Below, in pieces: positions 13,519 to 19,436 of a stretch of DNA of 50,187 nucleotides (positions are counted from its first letter, which is position 1; each line of letters begins with the position of its first letter). The notes under the pieces were generated by a model, which searched no databases, was not told the DNA's origin, and saw only the letters and a program-made list of their open reading frames with translations. Made by a program: the position numbers and the translations under genes. The DNA is from a virus. Location: positions 1 to 50,187 of the IMG/VR virus record IMGVR_UViG_3300018422_000112; one strand, 5' to 3'.

Positions 13519-13845
13519 CTAATCATCCGTGCCGGTGCGGACGAGCGCGCGAACAACGTCGGTGAGCTGCCTGCGCTGTCCGGCGTCAGCGTGCATCCAA
13601 ATATCGATGATGTCAGCCGGAAGCTCGTTAGGGTCGTGATCGAGCAAATGCCCTGGCGTAGTTTCCAGAGCAGGAGCTAGTTTTCGCAACCACTTAGCCG
13701 AAAGACCGCGCTCGCCACTCTCTAAGTAGGCGATCATATTCTGGTTGGTGCCGACCTTTTCGGCAAGGTCGCCTTGGGTAAGCTTTCGAAACTCGCGCCA
13801 CGCCTTCAGGTAGTTCGGGCCAGCATTTTTATCGATCGTCGACAT
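13519..13845 (-). CDS. Phage repressor, XRE-type HTH
   Basis: A protein of 108 residues with a helix-turn-helix near residues 16-50 (FRKLTQGDLAEKVGTNQNMI then AYLESGERGLS). The remainder is short and helical, without the S24 peptidase domain of LexA-cleavable repressors, so induction may not be by RecA-driven autocleavage. The start at 13845 is preferred because longer frames would run through the operators. It has no clear ribosome-binding site and could be translated from a leaderless transcript. It faces the Cro-like gene across three operators, the classic lysogeny switch. Confidence 0.85.
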   Translation of the reverse strand: MSTIDKNAGPNYLKAWREFRKLTQGDLAEKVGTNQNMIAYLESGERGLSAKWLRKLAPALETTPGHLLDHDPNELPADIIDIWMHADAGQRRQLTDVVRALVRTGTDD

Positions 13846-13854
13846 GGGCCGACT

Positions 13855-13869
13855 ATCGCACTTTGTGAA
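13855..13869. promoter_or_regulatory. Operator, ATCGCA-CTT-TGTGAA
   Basis: Two mismatches to ATCACA-N3-TGTGAT. It lies 9 bp upstream of the repressor start codon, a position suited to autoregulation. Confidence 0.55.
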
Positions 13870-13880
13870 CCCAGCTTCAC

Positions 13881-13895
13881 CGCACAGCCTGTGAT
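13881..13895. promoter_or_regulatory. Operator, CGCACA-GCC-TGTGAT
   Basis: Two mismatches in the left half-site, perfect right half-site. It is the middle of three sites in the repressor-cro interval. Confidence 0.55.
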
Positions 13896-13915
13896 ATTTT
13901 TCGGTTGCATCCGTC

Positions 13916-13930
13916 ATCACAGTATGTGAT
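13916..13930. promoter_or_regulatory. Operator, ATCACA-GTA-TGTGAT
   Basis: Perfect match to both half-sites. It ends 9 bp before the cro start codon, so occupancy would block the rightward early transcript. Confidence 0.72.
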
Positions 13931-13939
13931 TGAGGAAGG

Positions 13940-14188
13940 ATGGAACAGCCCACCCCGAATGCCCTTCGCGAGGCGGCCGGCATCAGCCAATCCTATGCGA
14001 GCATGATCTTGAGCGGGAACCGTATCCCGCCCAGGCCGCTAGCGATTCATATCCTCCGAAAGACCGGCTGGCGACATTCGGTTCTAGGCGGCCTGACTGA
14101 GCAGCAAATCGACTTGCTCGAACAGGTCGAGCCGTGGACGCCGCGCTCCGAACTGTCCGATGCGGGCGCCCAGGACCGCGCCGCGTGA
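13940..14188 (+). CDS. cro: Cro-like HTH regulator
   Basis: A protein of 82 residues with an HTH that fits Cro/YdaS-type proteins: NALREAAGISQSYASMILSG then NRIPPRPLAIHILRKTGW. AGGAAGG precedes the ATG. It opens the rightward early transcript and is divergent from the repressor. Named by position and fold rather than by sequence identity. Confidence 0.8.
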   Translation: MEQPTPNALREAAGISQSYASMILSGNRIPPRPLAIHILRKTGWRHSVLGGLTEQQIDLLEQVEPWTPRSELSDAGAQDRAA

Positions 14189-14199
14189 CCGCCCTCCGC

Positions 14200-14433
14200 T
14201 CACCCTCCCTCGGGATCGCGCCGAAACCGAACCGGATCGCTCTGTCGGGTTTGCCAATCGACAATGGCGCGCATCGCCTTGGCCGAGCCGGCGAGCAGGA
14301 TGTGAGGCGAGCAGTATATCTCGACGATGCCCTCCGCCGTGTAGACCCGAATGCAGGCGATCCCGTCGTCGGGAATTTCGAAGTCCGCCGGCTGCTTGGT
14401 GACGATCGTTCGAATGACTTGGTTGCGCGGCAT
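14200..14433 (-). CDS. Small hypothetical protein opposed to cro
   Basis: A protein of 77 residues starting MPRNQVIRTIVTKQPADFEI, with GAGGAG 7 nt upstream of the ATG. The centre GIACIRVYTAEGIVEIYCSP suggests beta structure. It is convergent with cro, ending 11 bp from it. A perfect CACCGA-N-TCGGTG inverted repeat lies just upstream (14448-14460) and may regulate it. Function is unknown. Confidence 0.68.
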   Translation of the reverse strand: MPRNQVIRTIVTKQPADFEIPDDGIACIRVYTAEGIVEIYCSPHILLAGSAKAMRAIVDWQTRQSDPVRFRRDPEGG

Positions 14434-14447
14434 ACACGTACTCCTCG

Positions 14448-14460
14448 CACCGAATCGGTG
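14448..14460. promoter_or_regulatory. Inverted repeat CACCGA-A-TCGGTG
   Basis: A perfect 6-bp inverted repeat in the intergenic space between two divergent small genes, 15 bp upstream of the leftward one. It differs from the repressor operator and may bind another regulator. Confidence 0.35.
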
Positions 14461-14576
14461 TCCGAAATGCAGCATATCCGGGGGCTTAGCTTACAGCAAT
14501 GGGAATGCGTGGGAACCGGCAGGTACCGCGCTCGCGCATCCATGCCCGAAGGGGGCCTGATAAGAAAGGCGGCACC

Positions 14577-14792
14577 ATGAACAAGACTGCTGAGCAGGGC
14601 GAGTTGCTCAAAGCGCTGGCGTCGGAGTTGGAGCGCATTGACCGAAATAACGCGGTTCTTCGCCGCGTCCTGCGCCTCACCGCTGAGAGGGTGTGGTCGC
14701 GCAAGCCGATAATGAAAGCAATCGCTTCTTGGTTTGGTCAAGCAGCTCTCGGGATTCCGAGTGTTCAAGTTGGAGATCAAGCCGGTGATTAA
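14577..14792 (+). CDS. Small helical hypothetical protein
   Basis: A frame of 71 codons starting MNKTAEQGELLKALASELER. The first 40 residues form a convincing charged helix; the remainder overlaps the opposed gene at 14677-14928 and may be fortuitous. AAAGG precedes the start. Function is unknown. Confidence 0.5.
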   Translation: MNKTAEQGELLKALASELERIDRNNAVLRRVLRLTAERVWSRKPIMKAIASWFGQAALGIPSVQVGDQAGD

Positions 14793-14928
14793 GGACATCG
14801 CAAATATGATAGGCCGCTTCTTTCGAAATGTCGCGGGTGACCAACAGCTTCGAGAGAGCGTCATATATGCCAGAAGTAATCGATTCCGTGATGAGGCGCA
14901 TTTCGCCCAGCACATCAAATTGGCCCAT
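14677..14928 (-). CDS. Small hypothetical protein, opposed orientation
   Basis: A protein of 83 residues starting MGQFDVLGEMRLITESITSG with GGGGA upstream. The body (LSKLLVTRDISKEAAYHICD then VLNHRLDLQLEHSESREL) reads as a real helical protein. It faces and overlaps the 3' part of the rightward gene by 116 nt. Function is unknown. Confidence 0.6.
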   Translation of the reverse strand: MGQFDVLGEMRLITESITSGIYDALSKLLVTRDISKEAAYHICDVLNHRLDLQLEHSESRELLDQTKKRLLSLSACATTPSQR

Positions 14929-14942
14929 TCCCCTATCCTTTG

Positions 14943-14965
14943 TCTCAGTGCTCCCAAATCACTGA
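14943..14965. promoter_or_regulatory. Inverted repeat CTCAGTG / CACTGAG
   Basis: A 7-bp perfect inverted repeat with a 9-nt loop, upstream of the leftward small gene. Could be an operator or hairpin; no T run follows. Confidence 0.3.
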
Positions 14966-14977
14966 GTACGACCGGAA

Positions 14978-15023
14978 GGGGAGGAGAGTCCACTTCGATT
15001 AACATCGGGGCGCCCTCCTCCCC
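14978..15023 (+). promoter_or_regulatory. Hairpin GGGGAGGAG / CTCCTCCCC before a ribosome-binding site
   Basis: Nine-bp perfect inverted repeat with a 28-nt loop; its right arm abuts the GGAAGG that serves the gene starting at 15039. Similar in layout to the hairpin at 15556-15582. Confidence 0.35.
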
Positions 15024-15038
15024 GGAAGGGCTGCCGGC

Positions 15039-15404
15039 ATGACCGCCGCCATCCCCTATGCGGCAGCGGGTCTCGCTCTGACGGGATTGTTCGCTCTGGC
15101 CTTCAAGCAATGCGTCGAGTTGGCGGCTGCGGACAGGAGCCGGCAGGCCATCCGCGACGAGATCCAGCGGATGGACGAGAACGGCTGGTTCCCCGAGGAC
15201 TATCCCCGTCTGCTCGCCGAGCTGGAAACGGGTGCGCTCGATCCCCGTACGCTCGACCCTGACATGCTCCGCATCATCCCGATTCGCGCAGCGCGAGCAC
15301 TTGGCAGGCCGCATCCAGATAGTCTGCGAGCTCGTCGCGCTCGATCGCCCGTGCGCGGTCCCGCATCCTTGACGCAACACCAAGGAGGTCCCTCGCATGG
15401 CTAG
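15039..15404 (+). CDS. Hypothetical protein with N-terminal hydrophobic segment
   Basis: A protein of 121 residues. Residues 3-22 (AAIPYAAAGLALTGLFALAF) form a likely membrane anchor, followed by a soluble acidic helix (IRDEIQRMDENGWFPEDYPR). The final 35 residues overlap the opposed gene at 15274-15513 and are Arg/Pro-rich, so the true conserved part may end near residue 85. GGAAGG precedes the start. Function is unknown. Confidence 0.6.
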   Translation: MTAAIPYAAAGLALTGLFALAFKQCVELAAADRSRQAIRDEIQRMDENGWFPEDYPRLLAELETGALDPRTLDPDMLRIIPIRAARALGRPHPDSLRARRARSPVRGPASLTQHQGGPSHG

Positions 15405-15513
15405 GGTTGCTGGGCGCCGCCGTTCGGGCGAGGATCGCGAAGCCCTTCGCCATGTCCCACACCATGGCATAGGTGTCGGCCGGTGTGGCGCCCGGCCCAT
15501 CGGTAATCGCCAT
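15274..15513 (-). CDS. Small helical hypothetical protein, opposed orientation
   Basis: A protein of 79 residues with a very strong ribosome-binding site (GGAGAGGTGAT directly before ATG). The sequence TYAMVWDMAKGFAILARTAA, then RDLLGVASRMRDRARAIERD is a plausible helical bundle. It faces a rightward gene and overlaps it by 131 nt. Function is unknown. Confidence 0.68.
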   Translation of the reverse strand: MAITDGPGATPADTYAMVWDMAKGFAILARTAAPSNPSHARDLLGVASRMRDRARAIERDELADYLDAACQVLALRESG

Positions 15514-15555
15514 ATCACCTCTCCTGCTGGTCTCAACAGCGGCAGGATGGCCAAA

Positions 15556-15582
15556 GGGGCGGGGGAGTCAATCTCCCGCCCC
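15556..15582 (+). promoter_or_regulatory. Hairpin GGGGCGGG / CCCGCCCC before a ribosome-binding site
   Basis: A GC-only 8-bp stem extended by GAG/CTC with one bulge; its right arm touches GGAGG, the ribosome-binding site of the GTG-start gene at 15594. It could control translation; no T run follows, so termination is less likely. Confidence 0.4.
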
Positions 15583-15593
15583 GGAGGTCTGTC

Positions 15594-15752
15594 GTGACCC
15601 CCCACAAGGAGAGAGGGGCCGCCCGTAGGGAGGTCGACGTCAGGCCGCTCCCGCTCGAGCGCCTCGCCCACGTCGAGCTCGGCGGTCTCCGCTACATCTT
15701 CATCGAAGATGGTATGCGGCGTGCCTTGCTCGGTAGGCAGGGGAGGGCCTGA
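15594..15752 (+). CDS. Short hypothetical protein
   Basis: A frame of 52 codons with a GTG start and GGAGGT 7 nt upstream. The segment LERLAHVELGGLRYIFIEDG has a clear strand pattern (VELGGLRYIFIED). It ends 3 nt before the next ATG. Function is unknown. Confidence 0.6.
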   Translation: MTPHKERGAARREVDVRPLPLERLAHVELGGLRYIFIEDGMRRALLGRQGRA

Positions 15753-15755
15753 CAG

Positions 15756-15947
15756 ATGCTCGCCGCCGTCCTCCGAGCCCTCAGTCGCTTCCGTTCGAAG
15801 CCTCTCGACTATGACCCTCATAAGATAGCCTATGGGGACTACCCTGTTTTGCCGCGCGGCTTCGCCGAACCGGCTCTCGCCCTGCGGGCCGAGCCCGAAG
15901 GCGGTCTCGTCGCTACGCGCTTCGATCCGGCGCGGGGAGAGGAGTAG
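15756..15947 (+). CDS. Short hypothetical protein ending in a repeat
   Basis: A frame of 63 codons. The first 40 residues (MLAAVLRALSRFRSKPLDYD then PHKIAYGDYPVLPRG) look genuine; the last 20 come from the GC-rich repeat at 15876-15942. The stop abuts the ATG of the methyltransferase, whose ribosome-binding site GGAGAGGAG lies at the end of the repeat. Confidence 0.55.
   Translation: MLAAVLRALSRFRSKPLDYDPHKIAYGDYPVLPRGFAEPALALRAEPEGGLVATRFDPARGEE
15876..15942 (+). repeat. GC-rich CCCTGCGGG repeat, gene-end copy
   Basis: CTCGCCCTGCGGGCCGAGCC, GGTCTCGTCGCTACGCGC and GCGCGGGGAGAGG align with the minus-strand copy at 7977-8046. As there, it ends one gene and supplies the ribosome-binding site of the next, here the methyltransferase. 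Confidence 0.65.
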
Positions 15948-16718
15948 ATGGGCCGCGTCGAGCAAATCGGACGCGCCATGCTCTATCTGGGCGACTGCGG
16001 CAAAATCCTTCCTACACTCGCCGACGGATCGAGCGAAATCGCCTTCACGTCGCCGCCCTACAATCTCGGCGAGGGGATGGAGCGCAAGGGCGGCCTCAGA
16101 GTCGGCCATGCCGGCAGCAAATGGGGCAGCGACAAGCTCCGGAAGGGGTACGGCGCGCACGATGACGCCATGCCGTATCCCGAATATGTCACTTGGCAGC
16201 GGCGGATCACAGCCGAGCTGTACCGCGTCGTCTCGGGCGCCATCTACTACAACCACAAGCCGCGGGTCGTTAAACGCACCCTCCGATCCCCGCTCGACTT
16301 GATCGACGCGCCGGTTAGGCAAGTCATTATCTGGGATCGCGGCTCCGGCTTCAATTGCATGGCCGGCGCCTACATGCCGGTATGCGAATGGATCGTACTT
16401 GCGGCCAAGCCCGACTGGTCCCTTCGCGACAAGTCCGCCAGCGCAGTGGGGGACCTCTGGCGCGTACCGGCCACAGCCGACCCAGACCACCCCGCCTCGT
16501 TCCCCGTGGCGCTTCCGACCCGCGCTCTCCAGACCAGCGGCGCGGCAAGCCTGATCGATCCCTTCATGGGTGTAGGAACCGCCGGCGTGGCCTCCGTGAG
16601 CATGAACCGCTCGTTTGTCGGGATCGAGCTGAACGAAGCCTATTTCGATATCGCCTGCCAGCGGATTGAGGACGCCCAGCGCCAGACGAGCCTCTTTGAA
16701 ACGGGGGTCGCGGCCTAA
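15948..16718 (+). CDS. Solitary DNA methyltransferase (beta-class, TSPPY)
   Basis: A protein of 256 residues. Motif IV TSPPYN is at residues 34-39 near the N-terminus and motif I DPFMGVGTAG at about 204-213, the beta-class order of N4-cytosine or N6-adenine methyltransferases. LYLGDCGKILPTL at the start and VGIELNEAYFDIACQRI at the end are family hallmarks. No restriction enzyme gene is adjacent, so it most likely protects phage DNA or alters host regulation. Sequence specificity cannot be read from the sequence. It follows the previous gene with no gap. Confidence 0.92.
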   Translation: MGRVEQIGRAMLYLGDCGKILPTLADGSSEIAFTSPPYNLGEGMERKGGLRVGHAGSKWGSDKLRKGYGAHDDAMPYPEYVTWQRRITAELYRVVSGAIYYNHKPRVVKRTLRSPLDLIDAPVRQVIIWDRGSGFNCMAGAYMPVCEWIVLAAKPDWSLRDKSASAVGDLWRVPATADPDHPASFPVALPTRALQTSGAASLIDPFMGVGTAGVASVSMNRSFVGIELNEAYFDIACQRIEDAQRQTSLFETGVAA

Positions 16719-16721
16719 CCC

Positions 16722-16895
16722 ATGTCCATCTCCGGCCGCCCCATGACTGTGGCACCCAAGTTCCGGCGCATCGGCTCCGCCGACCAGGCTCTCGTCTCCG
16801 ACCACGCCCGTCTGCGCGGTCGCGGCCCTGCGGGCTTCGATCCTTTGCGCTGTTCGTCCGAACTTCCTCACGCTTCCGGAGATACCGATGCCTGA
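16722..16895 (+). CDS. Short peptide with repeat segment
   Basis: A frame of 57 codons starting MSISGRPMTVAPKFRRIGSA. It contains RGRGPAGFDP, encoded by CGGCCCTGCGGGCTTCGATCC, which is shared with the head bookend repeats at 5581 and 10644. The stop overlaps the next gene by 8 nt. Function is unknown and coding status moderate. Confidence 0.45.
   Translation: MSISGRPMTVAPKFRRIGSADQALVSDHARLRGRGPAGFDPLRCSSELPHASGDTDA
16823..16843 (+). repeat. Short copy of the bookend head repeat
   Basis: A 20-bp match to the GGCCCTGCGGGCTTCGATCC part of the head repeats, on the opposite strand of the window. Confidence 0.5.
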
Positions 16896-17367
16896 CCAGC
16901 AAGTCCGCCGCAAACGGCGTTCGTTTTCCGCGTCTCGCGCGGTCGAAATAGCCGGGCGCGTGCTGCTCAAGATCAAGTCGGACGACAATCTCACCTATTT
17001 CGAGTTGGGGCGGATCATCGGCAAATCGGCGGATCAGGCGGAGCGCATCGCCAAGGGCAACTCCACCATGGACATGCCAACCTTTCTCGCTGCCTGCGAT
17101 TACTGGGGCGAGCGGTTCGCTGATCGCGTGCTGGCGCTTACGAACCTTCGCACCGCCCCCTGCGGCGCCAAGTGCAGCACGGACCATGACGGCGGCCTGG
17201 CGCTGGCGAGGCTTCTCCCGCCCATCCTTGAGGCCGAGGCTGACGGGGAGGCTACGGCGACCGAACTGCGACCGCACGAAAACCTCATCCGCAAGGCTCA
17301 CCAGAAGACAGGCCACTGGCTGGAGATCATCGCGGCCGAGCCGATCGTTCAGGCGGTGCGGGCATGA
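16888..17367 (+). CDS. HTH-type phage regulator
   Basis: A protein of 159 residues. The basic N-terminus (RRKRRSFSASRAVEIAGRVL) is followed by a helix-turn-helix-like stretch LTYFELGRIIGKSADQAERI then AKGNSTMDMPTFLAACDYWG. It could bind DNA as a regulator of the middle genes. Coupled to the following membrane peptide by ATGA. Its target is not known. Confidence 0.7.
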   Translation: MPDQQVRRKRRSFSASRAVEIAGRVLLKIKSDDNLTYFELGRIIGKSADQAERIAKGNSTMDMPTFLAACDYWGERFADRVLALTNLRTAPCGAKCSTDHDGGLALARLLPPILEAEADGEATATELRPHENLIRKAHQKTGHWLEIIAAEPIVQAVRA

Positions 17368-17567
17368 GCCGCGCCACGCGCTTCTTGGCACGGCATTTTG
17401 GCCTTTGCGTGGCCGCAGCGGTCTGTGTTGCCGGCGTCGTGCTCTTCAAACTCGACCTGAAGACTACGGCAATCGTCGTCGTGTCGATCGGTGCGCTTTG
17501 GATCGGCGATGCCTGGGACGAAGATACGAGTGGCGACGCAGCCAACCGGCTGAAGGGGGCGGCGTGA
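17364..17567 (+). CDS. Small membrane protein
   Basis: A protein of 67 residues with two hydrophobic segments, FGLCVAAAVCVAGVVLF and TTAIVVVSIGALWIGDAW, and a polar tail. It is joined to the genes on both sides by ATGA and GTGA overlaps. Function is unknown. Confidence 0.7.
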   Translation: MSRATRFLARHFGLCVAAAVCVAGVVLFKLDLKTTAIVVVSIGALWIGDAWDEDTSGDAANRLKGAA

Positions 17568-18211
17568 GCCAGAACACCTCATCGGCGGTTATGCAACGGC
17601 GGAGCGAGCCGCACGACTCGCTGGACGATTTCCCGACGCCCCCCTGGGCGACCCGCGCGCTGTGTGAATGGCTTAATCGCCGTGGCGAAAACATAGGCCA
17701 GCTCAACTGCCGCGAGCCTGCGGCCAATCGCGGTCACATGGTTGCGCCGTTGCGCGAGTATTTCCGCCGCGTCGAGGCCAGCGACATCCACGATTATGGC
17801 GTAGGCTATCCGGTCGAGGACTATCTGTTCGGGCCTCCGCCAGAGCATGTCCACTACACCATCACGAATCCTCCTTTCCGCCTCGCCGAGCAGTTCATCG
17901 ACAGGATGACCGCGACAAGCGATTTCGGCTTTGCGGTCATCGTGCGCGCAGCCTTCTTGGAGGGCGTGGGCCGCTACGAACGGCTGTTCAGCAAGAACCC
18001 GCCCAGCTTCGTCCTGCAGTTCTCAGAGCGAGTCGTGATGCACAAGGGCCGGTTGGCCCCGGAGGGGTCAACCGCCACGGCCTATGCTTGGCTGGTCTGG
18101 ATCGAAGGCGAGGATGAGACGCGCCTCGAATGGTTTCCGCCCTGTCGTAAGCGCCTCGAGCGCGCGTCGGACTATCCGGCTGAGACCTCCAAATTCTCGG
18201 AGGCAGCATGA
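17564..18211 (+). CDS. Second DNA methyltransferase (NPPF motif)
   Basis: A protein of 215 residues with a GTG start overlapping the previous TGA and GAAGGGGG upstream. Motif IV is NPPF (HYTITNPPFRLAEQFI) and the likely motif I region is LNCREPAANRGHM, an imperfect version of the usual EPAAGxG. DDFPTPPWATRAL at the start is typical of phage N6-adenine methyltransferases of this type. It is not paired with a nuclease. The degenerate motif I leaves room for reduced activity. The open frame continues far upstream but overlaps known genes there. Confidence 0.82.
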   Translation: MSQNTSSAVMQRRSEPHDSLDDFPTPPWATRALCEWLNRRGENIGQLNCREPAANRGHMVAPLREYFRRVEASDIHDYGVGYPVEDYLFGPPPEHVHYTITNPPFRLAEQFIDRMTATSDFGFAVIVRAAFLEGVGRYERLFSKNPPSFVLQFSERVVMHKGRLAPEGSTATAYAWLVWIEGEDETRLEWFPPCRKRLERASDYPAETSKFSEAA

Positions 18212-18441
18212 CCGAAACCGAACTCGTTCAACGCTGCCTCGCCGACCGCAGAGAGAAGCAGATACAGGCGCTCGTCGACACATTGCAGGACATTGCCGAT
18301 TCCGGTCCGGACAAGGAGCCGCACCCTCATAAAGGTTCGGATCACGACGTTCTGCTCGCTTACGAGGATGGGCACGCCGATGCCGCTCATGAGCTAGCCA
18401 AAAAGGCGCGCGCCGCCCTCAGCGATTGGGGCGAGGCATGA
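18208..18441 (+). CDS. Hypothetical protein
   Basis: A protein of 77 residues, acidic and helical, with DSGPDKEPHPHKGSDHDVLL and a helix AAHELAKKARAAL. Coupled by ATGA at both ends. Function is unknown. Confidence 0.72.
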   Translation: MTETELVQRCLADRREKQIQALVDTLQDIADSGPDKEPHPHKGSDHDVLLAYEDGHADAAHELAKKARAALSDWGEA

Positions 18442-18578
18442 CCGCGCGCTGCGAGAGGATCGTCGCCCGTGAGGGGCGAGACGCGCAGCGGCTCGATGAG
18501 CGAAGCGAGCAGAGCCGTGCCGCCGCAGGCGGTCTCGCTCAACCTCTAGGTCCACACTCACATCAGAGGATAGGATGA
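18438..18578 (+). CDS. Repeat-derived short peptide
   Basis: A frame of 46 codons bounded by ATGA overlaps on both sides. Its centre (GRDAQRLDERSEQSRAAAGG) is encoded by a palindromic GC-rich repeat (18474-18540) resembling the bookend tail GRDAAERLGAEHE. It may exist only to keep ribosomes running into rusA. Confidence 0.45.
   Translation: MTARCERIVAREGRDAQRLDERSEQSRAAAGGLAQPLGPHSHQRIG
18474..18540 (+). repeat. GC-rich repeat copy before rusA
   Basis: Begins GGGGCGAGACGCGCAGCGGC and ends GCCGCAGGCGGTCTCGCTC; related to the CCCTGCGGG/GGTCTCG family at 7977, 9094 and 15876. Confidence 0.45.
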
Positions 18579-18931
18579 ACCTCGAGCTCCCATTTCCCGC
18601 CAAGATCCTCTGGCCCAACGGCCGCGGGCATCACATGGCGAAGCACCGCGCGTTCCAGAAGCATAAGCAATGGGCCTACAGCGCTGTCTGTGCCGCGGGC
18701 GGCCGCCGCATGGCCGAGAACACGTCCGACCTGATTCAGTGGTCCGCCACCTTCTATCCCAAAACGCGCAACAAGATCGATCGCGACAATGCCGCCGCCA
18801 GCCTGAAGGCGTTTCAGGATGGGATCGCCCTGGCAATGGGCACGGGAGACGACATGTTCGACACTCCCACCATCCACTTCGCCGAGCCCGTCAAGAACGG
18901 GTCCGTCGTCATCGTGATCGGGGAGGGGTGA
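18575..18931 (+). CDS. rusA: RusA-like Holliday junction resolvase
   Basis: A protein of 118 residues. The Asp-rich active-site pattern [20 protein letters not shown] (D69, D71, D82) is the RusA signature, and the N-terminal [14 protein letters not shown] and C-terminal VVIVIGEG strands fit the fold. RusA resolves four-way junctions formed during phage recombination and replication. It sits at the head of the replication block and ends in a TGATG junction. Confidence 0.9.
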   Translation: MNLELPFPAKILWPNGRGHHMAKHRAFQKHKQWAYSAVCAAGGRRMAENTSDLIQWSATFYPKTRNKIDRDNAAASLKAFQDGIALAMGTGDDMFDTPTIHFAEPVKNGSVVIVIGEG

Positions 18932-19371
18932 TGTACGAGGCCTATCGCGCCGCGATGCAAGCCTCTGCGCAGGCTCCTTGCGACATAGCGGTCCGCGCCC
19001 CGCATCGCGCAAGTCAGCTTCCTGGCTGGCGCCCGCCGGCACGTTATCGGTTCATGGGCATGTACATCGTGCCGGCCGCCCATCCACCCTCGATTTTGCG
19101 CATCCAGCAGCGCGTGGCGGAGGCCTATGCCATCCCGCTAATCGAGATGACGAGCCAGCGCCGCAGCCGCATTGTCGCCCGCCCGCGGCAAGTCGCCATG
19201 TACCTTGCAAAAACACTGACCCCTCGAAGCCTCGCCGAGATCGGCCGCCGCTTCGGCGGGCGCGACCACACCACGGTGATCCACGCCGTGCGCCAGATCG
19301 AGAAACTGATGATGGCGGACAAGGCGATGGACGCTCGCGTGCGCCTGCTAGCTGAAAGGCTGGGCGGATGA
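18931..19371 (+). CDS. DnaA domain IV-like protein, copy 1
   Basis: A protein of 146 residues. Residues 55-125 match the C-terminal DNA-binding domain of Dna[21 protein letters not shown], then [20 protein letters not shown], then the signature [13 protein letters not shown]. The AAA+ ATPase part is absent. Such proteins could recognise DnaA boxes in the phage origin or compete with host DnaA. Start chosen by the one-base overlap with the rusA stop; a longer open frame upstream is not used. Confidence 0.85.
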   Translation: MYEAYRAAMQASAQAPCDIAVRAPHRASQLPGWRPPARYRFMGMYIVPAAHPPSILRIQQRVAEAYAIPLIEMTSQRRSRIVARPRQVAMYLAKTLTPRSLAEIGRRFGGRDHTTVIHAVRQIEKLMMADKAMDARVRLLAERLGG

Positions 19372-19436
19372 AGCACGAAACTCTCCTCCCGCGTCCCGAG
19401 CCCATGTTCACTCTTGGGGGGGTGTCGGAGATATGA
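19368..19436 (+). CDS. 22-residue linker peptide
   Basis: [20 protein letters not shown] then EI. It is tied by ATGA overlaps to the DnaA-like gene before it and the replication gene after it, which is why it is reported in spite of its length. It may be a coupling device or a real small peptide. Confidence 0.35.
   Translation: MKHETLLPRPEPMFTLGGVSEI

Noticed and set aside
15397-15597. A 66-codon plus-strand frame
   Set aside because: It is the shadow of the better supported minus-strand gene at 15274-15513 and runs through a hairpin.
13983-16994. A minus-strand open frame of about 1,000 codons
   Set aside because: It runs antisense through the methyltransferase and several small genes and has no domain; long antisense frames are common in such GC-rich DNA.
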